From an uncultured Kiritimatiellota bacterium (GTDB lineage: Bacteria; Verrucomicrobiota; Kiritimatiellia; RFP12; DVOR01), in assembly GCA_944389585.1 (NCBI GenBank), contig CALXMW010000005.1:1-64000 (forward strand): a DNA stretch of 64,000 nucleotides, in the 5' to 3' direction. The notes beneath the pieces are model-generated. The model had not been told where the DNA came from. It made no database searches and was given only the letters and a program-made list of their open reading frames with translations. A program made the translations under genes and the position numbers. Shown here piece by piece: positions 45,025 to 53,910 of this stretch (the first letter of the stretch is position 1; every line of letters starts with the position of its first letter).

Positions 45025-46698
45025 TTATTTGGCGGGGGCGGGGAGGGCCTTGGTGGTGCGCTGGATGTGCCACATCTGGAGGATGGAGAGGGCTTGGGAG
45101 ACGGTCCAGTAGAGGCAGAGGGCCGAGGGCATGGAGTAGAACATGAAGAGGAGCATGATGGGCATCATCCAGGTCATCATGCGCTTTTGCGCGGGGTCGC
45201 CGGTGGAGGGGCTGAGGTGGGTCTGCAGGCCCATGGTGACGGCGGTGAGGATGGGGAGGATGTTGAGGGGGACGGGAAGGACGCCGGCAAAGAGGTTCTC
45301 GGGCTGGGAGAGGTCGGCAATCCAGAGGAAGCCGGCGAAGCGGAGCTCGACGGCGGAGCGCAGGACGACGAAGAGGGCGATGAAGATGGGGATCTGGATG
45401 AGCAGGGGGAGGCAGCTGGAGAAGGGGTTGACCTTGTTCTCGCGGTAGAGCTTGAAGGTCTCCTGCTGGATTTTCTGGGGGTTGTCCTTGAACCTGGCCT
45501 GGATGTCCTTGATCTGGGGCTGGATGGCGGTCATCTTGCGCATGGCGACGGTGCTCTTGTGGGTGAGCGGCCAGAAGACGATGCGCACGAGGAGGGTCAG
45601 GAGGATGATGGCGACGCCATAGTTGGGGATGAGGCGGTCAAAGAAGTTGAGGAGCCAGAGCAGGGGGCCGCAGAGCCAGCCGAAGAAGCCGAAGTCCATG
45701 ACCTGCCCGGCGTGCTCGCCGAAGGCGTTGAGGCGCGAGAGCTCCTTGGGGCCGACGTAGAGGCGCGTCTCGACGGCGCTGCGGACGCCGGCCTGGAGGC
45801 GCAGGGGGGGATAGTCCAGCGTGGCGGAGACGCGGTCGATCTTCATCGTGGGGGCGTTGGGGTCGCGGCCGACGGTGACGTGCGCGGTGGCGGGGGTGGG
45901 GGGCTGGACGAGGGTGACGAAGAAGCGCGTCTTGAGCGCGGCCCAGGTCTGCGCGGGGTAGGGGACGGTACGCGAGAGGGGGACGCCGGTGGGGTCGCTG
46001 CTGGTGCCGCAGCCGAGGAAGGCGCTGGGCGCGCCGATCAAGTCGCCGAGCTGGGTCTCGAGGTGCTCTGGTTTGCGCTCGCCGTCGGCAAGGAGGTCGA
46101 CGCCGAGGATTTCGCCGCTGACCTCGGGCTTGCGGAGGGCGCCGGCGCTGAGGGTGTAGCCGGGGAGGTCGGTGTCTTGCTCGGCCAGGAAGGCGTCCCG
46201 GACGGTCAGGGCGTAGTCCGCGCCGAGGGTGACGGTGCGCTCCAGGCGGACGCCGCCGGGGAGGGTGGCGTCGAAGCGCAGGGCGTTCTCGCCGGGGACG
46301 GGGGCGACGGCGTAGACGAGGGGCTGCGCGTCGCCGGGGAAGGTGAGGTTGAGGAGGCTCTCCGTCTCGAGGGTGACGGGTGCGGAATCCTCGGTGTTCT
46401 CGGCGCGGAAGTGCTTGAGCTCGGCGCGTTCGAGGCGCGCGCCGTGGTTGGAGAAGGTGAGGCTCACGGCCTTGTTCCCCAGGGTGTGGAAGGTCTCGGG
46501 GACGGTGGGCTTGAGGACGGGCGTGGGGGCGGGCCGCTCGGGCGCGGGGGCCGGGGCTGCGCTGGGCGCGGCCTGCGCGGCCGGGGTGGGCGCGGGGGCC
46601 TGGGCGGGCGCGGGCTTGGGGCCAAACTGCTGCCAGGCCAGATAGCCCACGAGCGCGGCCACGAGGAGGGCCACCCAGAGTTTCTCAGTCTTGTTCAT
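45025..46698 (-). CDS. yidC: Membrane protein insertase YidC
   Basis: Inserts and folds inner-membrane proteins, alone or with SecYEG. An N-terminal anchor (residues 6-22) is followed by an Ala/Pro linker and the large periplasmic P1 domain typical of Gram-negative YidC (to about 330). The five-helix core includes [13 protein letters not shown] with the groove arginine. 557 aa is normal. It is the last gene of rpmH-rnpA-yidD-yidC and overlaps yidD by 14 nt. Confidence 0.95.
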   Translation of the reverse strand: MNKTEKLWVALLVAALVGYLAWQQFGPKPAPAQAPAPTPAAQAAPSAAPAPAPERPAPTPVLKPTVPETFHTLGNKAVSLTFSNHGARLERAELKHFRAENTEDSAPVTLETESLLNLTFPGDAQPLVYAVAPVPGENALRFDATLPGGVRLERTVTLGADYALTVRDAFLAEQDTDLPGYTLSAGALRKPEVSGEILGVDLLADGERKPEHLETQLGDLIGAPSAFLGCGTSSDPTGVPLSRTVPYPAQTWAALKTRFFVTLVQPPTPATAHVTVGRDPNAPTMKIDRVSATLDYPPLRLQAGVRSAVETRLYVGPKELSRLNAFGEHAGQVMDFGFFGWLCGPLLWLLNFFDRLIPNYGVAIILLTLLVRIVFWPLTHKSTVAMRKMTAIQPQIKDIQARFKDNPQKIQQETFKLYRENKVNPFSSCLPLLIQIPIFIALFVVLRSAVELRFAGFLWIADLSQPENLFAGVLPVPLNILPILTAVTMGLQTHLSPSTGDPAQKRMMTWMMPIMLLFMFYSMPSALCLYWTVSQALSILQMWHIQRTTKALPAPAK

Positions 46699-46954
46699 AA
46701 GCGTCTTGTTCCTTTTTCGCCCCTTTGGGCGGGGGGACGGGGTCGTAGCCCCCGCGCGTGAAGGGGTTGCATCGCAAAATCCGCCAGAGGCCCAGGCCCA
46801 GGCCGCGCAGGGGGCCGTGCAGGCGCAGGGCCTGGATCATGTATTCCGAGCAGGTCGGCGTGAAGCGGCAGGCACCGTAGCCGACGAAGCCGTGCAGGGT
46901 CTGCTGGTAAACGCGCACCATCGCCACCATCGCCGCCACCAAGGCCTTACGCAT
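46685..46954 (-). CDS. yidD: Membrane protein insertion efficiency factor YidD
   Basis: Small (89 aa) membrane-associated protein that helps YidC-dependent insertion. Signature motifs [11 protein letters not shown] and [17 protein letters not shown] are intact. It overlaps rnpA by 8 nt and yidC by 14 nt. Confidence 0.94.
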   Translation of the reverse strand: MRKALVAAMVAMVRVYQQTLHGFVGYGACRFTPTCSEYMIQALRLHGPLRGLGLGLWRILRCNPFTRGGYDPVPPPKGAKKEQDAYEQD

Positions 46955-47390
46955 CGAGGAGCCCCGCCTTGCGGCACAGCCACAGCAGGTCGCGCCGCGT
47001 CTGGCGGCAATCCTGCCCGGAGAGGCGCCGCCGCCCCAAAAGCACGAGGTCGAACCCCGCCTTCAGCCCCGGGCGCTCCAGCCGGAAGGCCTCGCGCATC
47101 AGGCGGCGCGCGCGGCTGCGTTGGACGGCCAGGCGGAAGACCTTCTTGGCGCTGACGACGCCGAGGCAGGTCTTGCCCAGGCCGTTGGGCGCCCACTTGA
47201 GCACCATCGAGCCGCAGGCGACGGAGGCGCCGCCCTCAAAGACCGCCGCGTAGCGCTTGGCGGGGAGGCGGTAGGGCGCGAAAGCAAAAAAAGGAGGCAC
47301 GCATCCGTTGCCTCCCGCGTGCCCGGATTCCCCTTGGGCGGAAGCGCCCGCGGGGAGCGGCACAATTGGGCGATGCCCCGCCTCGTCCAT
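46947..47390 (-). CDS. rnpA: Ribonuclease P protein component
   Basis: Protein subunit of RNase P, which matures tRNA 5' ends. The RNA-binding motif is [15 protein letters not shown] (usual RNR replaced by RSR). The ATG follows the rpmH stop with no gap, so translation is probably coupled. This start gives about 45 residues before the conserved core ([13 protein letters not shown]), a longer N-terminus than most; a later start is possible. Confidence 0.88.
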   Translation of the reverse strand: MDEAGHRPIVPLPAGASAQGESGHAGGNGCVPPFFAFAPYRLPAKRYAAVFEGGASVACGSMVLKWAPNGLGKTCLGVVSAKKVFRLAVQRSRARRLMREAFRLERPGLKAGFDLVLLGRRRLSGQDCRQTRRDLLWLCRKAGLLDA

Positions 47391-47528
47391 TTAGGCGTGA
47401 ACCAACGCCTTGCGGCCCTTGGCGCGGCGGCGGGCCAAAATCTGGCGGCCGCCTTTGGTGGCCATGCGGGCGCGGAAGCCGATCTTGCGCACGCGCTTGA
47501 TCTTGGAAGGTTGCCAGGTCATCTTCAT
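47391..47528 (-). CDS. rpmH: 50S ribosomal protein L34
   Basis: 45 aa: [20 protein letters not shown] begins the classic L34 sequence and [16 protein letters not shown] ends it. GAGAGAGGA serves as ribosome site. It heads the conserved rpmH-rnpA-yidD-yidC cluster. No dnaA or oriC is seen next to it. Confidence 0.96.
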   Translation of the reverse strand: MKMTWQPSKIKRVRKIGFRARMATKGGRQILARRRAKGRKALVHA

Positions 47529-47576
47529 GGGTCGGTTCCTCTCTCAAAAAGGGATAAATCGGTCAAGTGGCCGCAA

Positions 47577-47605
47577 ACTATAGCAAAAAGGCGCGCGCCC
47601 GTCAA
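47577..47605 (-). promoter_or_regulatory. Promoter of rpmH operon
   Basis: On the - strand TTGACG (rc of 47600-47605), a 17-nt spacer and extended TGCTATAGT (rc of 47577-47582 with upstream TGC). The -35 box reaches into the last codons of rfbD. Confidence 0.78.
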
Positions 47606-48459
47606 ACGGGCCACTCGGCGGGGACGAAGCGCGCGAGGGCCTCCTGCCACGTGGGCATGGGCGGCAGGCCGGCGGCGGCGAGCTTGGCCTTGGAGAGGGC
47701 GGAGTGGCGCGGGCGCGGCGCGGGGCGCGGGAAGGCCTCCGTGGCGCAGGGCCTGACGGCGACGCCGCCGAGCCCGGCCAGGCGGAGGATCTCGCGCGTG
47801 AAGCCGCACCAGCTGACGACGCCCTCGCAGGTGAGGTGGAAGGTGCCGCGCAGCTCGGGGCGCCCGAGGATGGCCTCGAGCGCGCCGGCCACGGCGTCGG
47901 TGGAGGTGGGGTTGCCGAACTGGTCGTCTACCACCGTGAGCGTGCGCGCGGGGTCCTCCCGGGCCAGGCGCACCATGGTGTGGACGAAGCTGGGGCCGCC
48001 GGGGCCGTAGAGCCAGGCGACGCGGCCGATGACGTGGTCGGGGCAGAGCGCGCGGACGGCGTCCTCGCCGGCGAGCTTGGTGGCGCCGTAGACGGTGCGC
48101 GGCGCGGTGGCGTCGGTCTCGGCGCGCTCCCCGGGCTCGTCGCCGGAGAAGACGTAGTCGGTGGAGATGGCGATGAGGCGGGCCCCGGCGCGGACGCAGG
48201 CGCGGGCGACGTTCGCCGAGCCCTCGGCGTTGAGGCGGTAGGCGCGCTCGCGGTCGCCCTCGCAGGCGTCGACGTTGGTCATCGCGGCGCAGTGGACGAC
48301 AGCCTCCGGGCGGAAGGCCCCGAAGGCTGCCTCGAGCGACTCCGGCGCGGTGACGTCGCACTCCGGCAGATCCGCCACGAAGAGCGTGTGCGCGCCTTGC
48401 CAGCGCCTGACCAGCGTCCTGCCGAGCATCCCCCGGCCGCCTGTGATGAGAATACGCAT
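47602..48459 (-). CDS. rfbD: dTDP-4-dehydrorhamnose reductase (RmlD-like)
   Basis: Last step of dTDP-L-rhamnose synthesis for surface polysaccharide. Rossmann motif GGRGMLGRTL (residues 7-16), STDYVFSGD, catalytic YGATK (YxxxK) and NPTSTDAVA are characteristic. 285 aa is normal. The other Rml genes are not here; it ends a unit beginning at yicC. Confidence 0.9.
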   Translation of the reverse strand: MRILITGGRGMLGRTLVRRWQGAHTLFVADLPECDVTAPESLEAAFGAFRPEAVVHCAAMTNVDACEGDRERAYRLNAEGSANVARACVRAGARLIAISTDYVFSGDEPGERAETDATAPRTVYGATKLAGEDAVRALCPDHVIGRVAWLYGPGGPSFVHTMVRLAREDPARTLTVVDDQFGNPTSTDAVAGALEAILGRPELRGTFHLTCEGVVSWCGFTREILRLAGLGGVAVRPCATEAFPRPAPRPRHSALSKAKLAAAGLPPMPTWQEALARFVPAEWPV

Positions 48460-48461
48460 GC

Positions 48462-50288
48462 TCAACCCTCGCGCGGCGCGTTGCGGTACGCCTCGTAAAG
48501 TTCCCTGCCCATATAGCGGGCGATGTCGCGCGGTGGGGCCCGCAACAGATCCACCACGATCAGACCGTCCACCACTGTACCAAAATCCGGGTCGACGTTG
48601 AAGGCCACGATCTTCCCGCCGAGCTTGAGGTACTGGCGGATGAGCACGGGCATCTCGCGGCGCCCCTCCTCGACCTCGGCAAGCGCAACGTTCACGTCGG
48701 CCTCCGTGCGCAGGAAGTCGGCGTACTCCGGGGCGCGCCACTCCGCGAAGCGCGGGCGCTTGGGCGGCAGGCGCGGCGAGACCCACCGGGCGAGGGCGCG
48801 GTCGAAGCAGTTGGCCCGCAGATACCCGATGAGGATGTCGCGCGAGGCCGCGCGGAAGTCGTGCGAGATGCTCACCGGCCCGAAGAGCACCGTGTAGCGC
48901 GGGTGCCGCGCCAAGAAGGTGAGCACGCCGCGCCAGAGCAACAGGAGCGGCGCGAAGGCCCGCTGGTAACCCGGGCGCACGAAAGAGCGCCCCAGCTCCA
49001 CCGCCGGCCCGGGCAGGTGCCCCAGGAAGCGCTCGTCGAAGCGGAAAAGCGTGCGCGTGTAGAGCGCGCCGAGCCCCGCGCTCTCGGCCAAGGCGTCTGC
49101 GAGCGCCAGGCGGTAGCACCCCACGATCTCGCGGCGCGCCCGGTGCCAGAGGATGATCTGGTGGTAGGCCGTGTCGAAGTCGTCGGTGTCCAGGTCGCGC
49201 CCCGTGCCCTCGCCCGCGGCGCGGAAGGTCAGCTCGCGCAGGCGCCCGATCTCGCGCAGGGCCAAGGGGATCTCGCGCCCCTGCGCGGCGTACAGGTCGT
49301 AGGCGTCGACCGAGCAGAGGCGCGCCTCCGGCGGCAGGGCCAGGAGCTCGTCCTCGATCTGCCAGGGCGGCACCGGCGAGATGACGGGCGTGTCCTCGCG
49401 CGCGTCGTCGTCCAACGTCAGGCGCCGCATCCGCCGCTCGAAGCGCGAGGCGTCCGCACGCCCCGCCAGCAGGAAGGTGCGGAAGCGCAGGTAGCGCAGG
49501 GCGTCGGCGTCCGACGCGAAGCGGCGGAAGAGCGCCCCGCCCGCCAAGGGCACCCCCACGCGCAGGGCCAGGCGCTTGCCGCAGAGGCGGATCATCTCGC
49601 GCGGCAGGAGCAATGTCCGCAGGCGCGGGTGGATCTTGCCCGCCAGGTGGAAGAGCGCCGACGCGCGCCCGGGGACGAAGACCGGCAGGAGGCGCGCCAC
49701 CCCCGCGTGGCGCGCCAGCGTCATCAGCGAGGCGTGCCATGCCGGGTCGCGCACGCGGAAGGCGTGCGGCGCGAAGCTCGCCACCTCGCCCGCCGGGAAG
49801 ACGATGAGCGCCTTGCCCCCGCGGAGCCACTGGAGCGCCTGGCGCAGGGCGTTCACGTTGCGCGCCACCGAGCCCGGCCTGCCGAAGGGATCCACGAAGA
49901 TGAGGTCGTCCCGCAGCTCCGGGATCCGCGAGAGCAGGTAATTGGCCATCACCTTCACGTCCGGCCGCCGCCGCCGCACCAACTCCAACAACGCCAGCCC
50001 CTCCACCGCGCCGAAGGGATGGTTCGCCGCCACCATCAGCCCACCCTCGGCGGGGATCCGCGCGACGTCCTCCGGCGAGACCTCCACGCGCACGCCCATC
50101 GTTTCCAAAATCCGCCTCGGGAAGGCCCCCAGCCCCGGCGCGTGGAGCGCCCGCTCATAGAGCGCGTTCAGCCGCCGCAACCCCAGCGCCCACTCCGCGG
50201 CCCGGTGCGTCAGGCGCAGCGCCCACCGCGCCCAAGGCCGCCGCAGCGCCCACCACGGCAAGACGTAGAGCTTCTCCTCCCTGGCCAT
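48462..50288 (-). CDS. Bifunctional acyltransferase: PlsC-like + OlsB/hemolysin-type GNAT
   Basis: A 608-aa product. Residues about 60-290 are a lysophospholipid acyltransferase-like domain with NHPFGAVEG (NHxxG variant of the HX4D site) and VFPAGEVAS. Residues about 330-560 are a GNAT-type domain like OlsB and putative hemolysins (EIVGCYRL, VELGRSFVRPGYQ). Such fusions (OlsF-type) carry out both acylations that make ornithine or glycine aminolipids of the outer membrane. The amino acid used here is unknown. It lies between murCB and rfbD in an envelope-related operon. Confidence 0.8.
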   Translation of the reverse strand: MAREEKLYVLPWWALRRPWARWALRLTHRAAEWALGLRRLNALYERALHAPGLGAFPRRILETMGVRVEVSPEDVARIPAEGGLMVAANHPFGAVEGLALLELVRRRRPDVKVMANYLLSRIPELRDDLIFVDPFGRPGSVARNVNALRQALQWLRGGKALIVFPAGEVASFAPHAFRVRDPAWHASLMTLARHAGVARLLPVFVPGRASALFHLAGKIHPRLRTLLLPREMIRLCGKRLALRVGVPLAGGALFRRFASDADALRYLRFRTFLLAGRADASRFERRMRRLTLDDDAREDTPVISPVPPWQIEDELLALPPEARLCSVDAYDLYAAQGREIPLALREIGRLRELTFRAAGEGTGRDLDTDDFDTAYHQIILWHRARREIVGCYRLALADALAESAGLGALYTRTLFRFDERFLGHLPGPAVELGRSFVRPGYQRAFAPLLLLWRGVLTFLARHPRYTVLFGPVSISHDFRAASRDILIGYLRANCFDRALARWVSPRLPPKRPRFAEWRAPEYADFLRTEADVNVALAEVEEGRREMPVLIRQYLKLGGKIVAFNVDPDFGTVVDGLIVVDLLRAPPRDIARYMGRELYEAYRNAPREG

Positions 50289-50309
50289 TCCCGGGCCGTC
50301 CCCGCCGCC

Positions 50310-52640
50310 TCAGAGCCCCTGCACCTCGGGCATCGGCTGGGCGCCGGTGGCGGCGGCGAGCGCGTCGCGCATCCGCTGCATGAGCGCCAGCAGATCCGAG
50401 GCCGTGCACCCCTCGCCGGCGGCCAAGACGTTGGCGTGCTGGGGCGCGACGAACGCCCCGCCGATGCGCCAGCCCTTGGCCCCCAGGCCCTCGAGCACCG
50501 CCCCCGCGGCCACGCCGGGCGGGTTTTGGAGGAGCGAGCCGCAACACCTCAGCCCCCCCAGATCCGTCCGCTTGGCGGCGAACGCGCGGCGTTTGACGGC
50601 GATGTCCTCCGGCGCGGCCGCCTCCAGGCGGAAGGTCACGGCGATGACCACGATGTCCGCCAACCCGCGCACGGAGCGGTAGCCCGCGGTGATGGCACGC
50701 GCCGGGATGTGGCGCAGTTGGCCGTCCCGCAGCACGGCGCGCACCCCCACGACGCGCTCCCAGAGGGCATGGCCGTGCGCCCCGGCGTTCATCCGCGCCC
50801 AGCCGCCGACCGTCCCGGGGATTCCCTGCATGAACTCCAGGCCCGAGAGCCCCTCCGCCTCGAGCCGCTGCAGCAGGGCCGGGCCGGCCATCCCCGCGCC
50901 CACGGTGACCTCGCCGCCTTCCCGCGCGAAGCCCTCGAAGGCCGGCCCGCGCAACAGGCAGAGCACGCCGTCGAGCCCCAAGTCGGAGAACCACGTGTCC
51001 GAGCCGCCCCCATGGAAGCGCAACGGGATGCCACGCTTGGCGCAGAGGGCGCAGAGGGCCGAGAGCGCGGGCACGCCCTTGGGCAGGGCCAGCAGGTCGG
51101 CCACGCCGCCCACGCGGTAAAGGGTGTGGGCCGCGAGCGGCTCCTCGGCGCGGAAGTCGACCTCCCCGCCCAGGAGCGGCCCCAGCACCTCCAGCGGCGG
51201 TGTGGGCGCCTGCCCCGGGGCGAGCGCGTCGCGCAGGGCATAGCCGATGCGCTCCACGTCTCCCGCGCCGACGGCCAGGAGCAGGTCGCCCGGCCGCGCG
51301 GTCTTGAGCAGGTAATGCACCACCTCGTCCGGCCCGCGCGCGAGGAGGAGCCGGGCCTCCGGCGAGTGGGCGCGGATGGCGGCGTAAAGTTCGTTGCTCT
51401 CGCACCCCATCGATCGCGTCTCGCTCGCCGCGTAGACGGGCAGGAGGATGAGTTCGTCCACGCCGTCGAAGGCGGGCACGAATTCGTCGAGCAGCTTGCG
51501 GGTGCGCGAGTAGCGGTGCGGTTGGAAGACCACGCGCATCCGCCGGGGCTGCTGCAGGCGCGCGATGGAGAGCATCGCCTGGATCTCGGTGGGGTGGTGG
51601 GCGTAATCGACCACCACGCGCACCGGCGCGTCCTGAGGCGTCAGCCATTGGAAGCGGCGCTTGGGCAGCTCGGCGCAGGCCTGCGGCAGGGCCTCGGCCA
51701 GCGCGTGCGCGTCCATCCCCAGGAGCAGGCACGCGGCCATGGCCCCGAGCGCGTTGCAGACGTTGTGGCGGCCGGGCACGGCCAGGGCGACCTCGCCCAG
51801 GCGCTCCTGCCCGTGCATCAGGGTGAAGCGCGAGCCCGTCGCCGCGCAGCGCACGTTCTCGGCGCGGAGCATCGCGTCCTGCGAGAGGCCGTAGGTGAGG
51901 ATCGGCCCGCGGAAGCGCGCCGCCACGCGCATGGCCCACGGCGCGTCGGCGCAGACGGCCACGCCCTCGCGCGTGTTGTCCACCAGCGCGGCGAAGCAAC
52001 GCTCCAACGCCTCGGCGTCGGCGAAATGGTCCAGGTGGTCCAGCTCGATGTTGGTGATGAGGGCGATGGCGGGGCACTCATAGGCCAGCGTGCCGTCGCT
52101 CTCATCCGCCTCCGCCACGGCGATTTGGTCTGGCGGCAGCTTCCCGGCCAGGTTTCCGTGCCGGGGCCCGGCGTTGGTGAGCAGGCGCGGCGTGTAGCCG
52201 CCCAGGCACCAGAGCGGGTTCTGCCCCACGCACTGCAGCAGGCGCGTGGCGAAGCAGGCCGAGGTCGTCTTGCCGTGGGTGCCGCAGACGGCGATGGAGC
52301 GCAGCCCGCTCACCCACCCGGCCAGGCATTCGCCGCGCGAGAGCACGGGGATTCCGCCGGCCTTGGCCAGCGCCAGCTCCGGCTCGTCCGGGCGGATGGC
52401 GGCGCTGTGCACCAGCACGTCGCACCCGGCCAGGTGCGCCGGGTCGTGCCCCTGGAGGATGTCGATGCCGTTGCGCGCGAAGAAGCGGCTGAGCGTGGGC
52501 GGGATGTGCCGGTCGCAGCCCGAGACCTTCCAGCCGCGCAGGTGGAGCATCCAGGCCACGCCGGCGGCGCCCACGCCGCAGATGCCCATGATGTGGACCC
52601 GCCCGGGCGGGAGCGTGAAGAGGTTGATGGGGGTGTCCAT
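50310..52640 (-). CDS. murC-murB: MurC-MurB fusion (UDP-MurNAc-L-Ala ligase + UDP-MurNAc reductase)
   Basis: A 776-aa product. Residues 1-465 are MurC: N-terminal GICGVGAAGVAWML, ATP loop GTHGKTTSA and DYAHHPTEI. Residues about 480-770 are MurB: YRVGGVADLLALP (FAD), GIPGTVGGWARMNAGAHG, and the proton-donor Ser in CGSLLQNPPG. The two normally separate enzymes catalyse consecutive reactions in reverse order (MurB makes the MurC substrate). Fusion of the two in one polypeptide is seen in some bacteria, including Verrucomicrobiota-related ones. Confidence 0.93.
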   Translation of the reverse strand: MDTPINLFTLPPGRVHIMGICGVGAAGVAWMLHLRGWKVSGCDRHIPPTLSRFFARNGIDILQGHDPAHLAGCDVLVHSAAIRPDEPELALAKAGGIPVLSRGECLAGWVSGLRSIAVCGTHGKTTSACFATRLLQCVGQNPLWCLGGYTPRLLTNAGPRHGNLAGKLPPDQIAVAEADESDGTLAYECPAIALITNIELDHLDHFADAEALERCFAALVDNTREGVAVCADAPWAMRVAARFRGPILTYGLSQDAMLRAENVRCAATGSRFTLMHGQERLGEVALAVPGRHNVCNALGAMAACLLLGMDAHALAEALPQACAELPKRRFQWLTPQDAPVRVVVDYAHHPTEIQAMLSIARLQQPRRMRVVFQPHRYSRTRKLLDEFVPAFDGVDELILLPVYAASETRSMGCESNELYAAIRAHSPEARLLLARGPDEVVHYLLKTARPGDLLLAVGAGDVERIGYALRDALAPGQAPTPPLEVLGPLLGGEVDFRAEEPLAAHTLYRVGGVADLLALPKGVPALSALCALCAKRGIPLRFHGGGSDTWFSDLGLDGVLCLLRGPAFEGFAREGGEVTVGAGMAGPALLQRLEAEGLSGLEFMQGIPGTVGGWARMNAGAHGHALWERVVGVRAVLRDGQLRHIPARAITAGYRSVRGLADIVVIAVTFRLEAAAPEDIAVKRRAFAAKRTDLGGLRCCGSLLQNPPGVAAGAVLEGLGAKGWRIGGAFVAPQHANVLAAGEGCTASDLLALMQRMRDALAAATGAQPMPEVQGL

Positions 52641-52652
52641 GTCTCGCGTCTC

Positions 52653-52976
52653 CTAGGCCTGGCCCCGCGGGGCCGTGAGCAATTCGATGAGGAAGGGCCC
52701 GTGCCCGGCGGCGCAGACCTCCCGCGCCCGCGCCAGCGTCGCCTCGAGCGCCTCCGGGCGCACCCGCGCCCCGCGGATGCGGTAGCACGGCGCCAAGTCC
52801 ACCAGGCAGGGGTTGGCGAAGGCCAGCGGCAGGGGCACGCCGCCGGCGAAGCCGTCGTTGCGGATCAGGAAGATCTGCGCCGCGTGGTCGAGCGCCGCGC
52901 GGTTCAGCCGCACGTGGAAGCCCTCGGCCAAGAGGTCGCCCGGGCTCAGCTCAACGATCTCGACGGTCTCACTCAA
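52653..52976 (-). CDS. Unknown 107-aa protein between yicC and murCB
   Basis: I do not recognise a family. The protein is acidic, without signal peptide or membrane helix, with FLIRNDGFAGGVPLPLAFANP as the most distinctive stretch. Its start overlaps the yicC stop by 8 nt, so expression is coupled. Confidence 0.6.
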   Translation of the reverse strand: MSETVEIVELSPGDLLAEGFHVRLNRAALDHAAQIFLIRNDGFAGGVPLPLAFANPCLVDLAPCYRIRGARVRPEALEATLARAREVCAAGHGPFLIELLTAPRGQA

Positions 52977-53835
52977 GGTTCTGCACCTGCTCGCGGAAGG
53001 TTTCCAGCAAGGTCTTGAAGGCCAGCACCAGGCGCGGGATTTCCGTGCCCGCGCACTTCGAGCCGATGGTGTTGGCCTCGCGGTTCAGCTCCTGGCAGAG
53101 GAAGTCGAGCGGGCGCCCGCCGGGGGCCTCGCCGGCCAGGAGCTTCTCGGCGTGGGCAAAGTGCGAGGCCAGGCGCGTGAGCTCCTCGGAGACGTCGCAC
53201 CGGTCGGCGAAGAGCGCCGCCTCGCGCTCCAACGTCCCCGCGTCGAGCGTCGCCCCGGCGGGGAGCAGCTCGGCCAGGCGCTTGCGCAGGGTCTCCTGCC
53301 AGAGGGGCGGCAGGGTGGGGGCCAGGGCGGCGATCTGCGCGTGGATGGCGCGCAGGCCCCCCAGGCGCCCGCGCAGATCCTCGGCGATGCGCCCGCCCTC
53401 GGCCTGGCGCGTCGCGAGCAAACCCTCGAGCGCGTCCCGCGCCGCGGCCGCCACGGTCTCCCAGACGGGCTCGGTGGGCGCCGGGGGCGGGGGCTCCGGC
53501 GCGGCGGCGGCCAGGGCCGCGAGGTCGGAGACCGTCGGCTCGCCTTTGAGGCCGAGCCGTTCGGCCGCCTCGCGCACGGTGCGCAGGCGCGCCTCCAACG
53601 CCGCCGCCGCGTCCGCCCCGGAGAGGGGGCGCACCGTCACCAGCCCCTTCACGGCGCCGCGCGAGACGCCCGTGCGCAGGAGCCCGAGGAGGCGGGCCTC
53701 GAAGCTGAGCCACTCCTTGGGCAGCCAGAGCGTGGCGTCGAATTGCTTGCGGTTCACGGAGGAGAGCTCCACCGTCACGGCGAACCCGTCGCCCACGGCC
53801 TCGCCGCGTCCAAATCCTGTCATCGATTTCAGCAT
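52969..53835 (-). CDS. yicC: YicC-family endoribonuclease
   Basis: A 288-aa protein with the diagnostic N-terminus LKSMTGFGRGE and C-terminus DFLCQELNREANTIGSK. YicC proteins are ribonucleases that influence small-RNA stability. The ATG lies only a few nt from the predicted transcription start, with no ribosome site, so the mRNA may be leaderless. First gene of the yicC-unknown-murCB-acyltransferase-rfbD unit. Confidence 0.9.
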   Translation of the reverse strand: MLKSMTGFGRGEAVGDGFAVTVELSSVNRKQFDATLWLPKEWLSFEARLLGLLRTGVSRGAVKGLVTVRPLSGADAAAALEARLRTVREAAERLGLKGEPTVSDLAALAAAAPEPPPPAPTEPVWETVAAAARDALEGLLATRQAEGGRIAEDLRGRLGGLRAIHAQIAALAPTLPPLWQETLRKRLAELLPAGATLDAGTLEREAALFADRCDVSEELTRLASHFAHAEKLLAGEAPGGRPLDFLCQELNREANTIGSKCAGTEIPRLVLAFKTLLETFREQVQNLE

Positions 53836-53844
53836 AACGCCGTT

Positions 53845-53852
53845 ATTCTACC
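53845..53852 (-). promoter_or_regulatory. Extended -10 promoter of yicC
   Basis: TGGTAGAAT on the - strand (TAGAAT is rc of 53845-53850) places the start of transcription only about 3-5 nt before the yicC ATG. No -35 box is evident. Confidence 0.45.
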
Positions 53853-53910
53853 ATATCCGCGCCGCCGCGTCGCGCCGCGGGCGTCCTTTTTGGGGCGTGG
53901 CGGGGCGGGG

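Noticed and set aside
47391..47620. Origin of replication beside rpmH
   Set aside because: rpmH-rnpA often lies near oriC, but no dnaA, DnaA-box cluster or AT-rich stretch is visible here.
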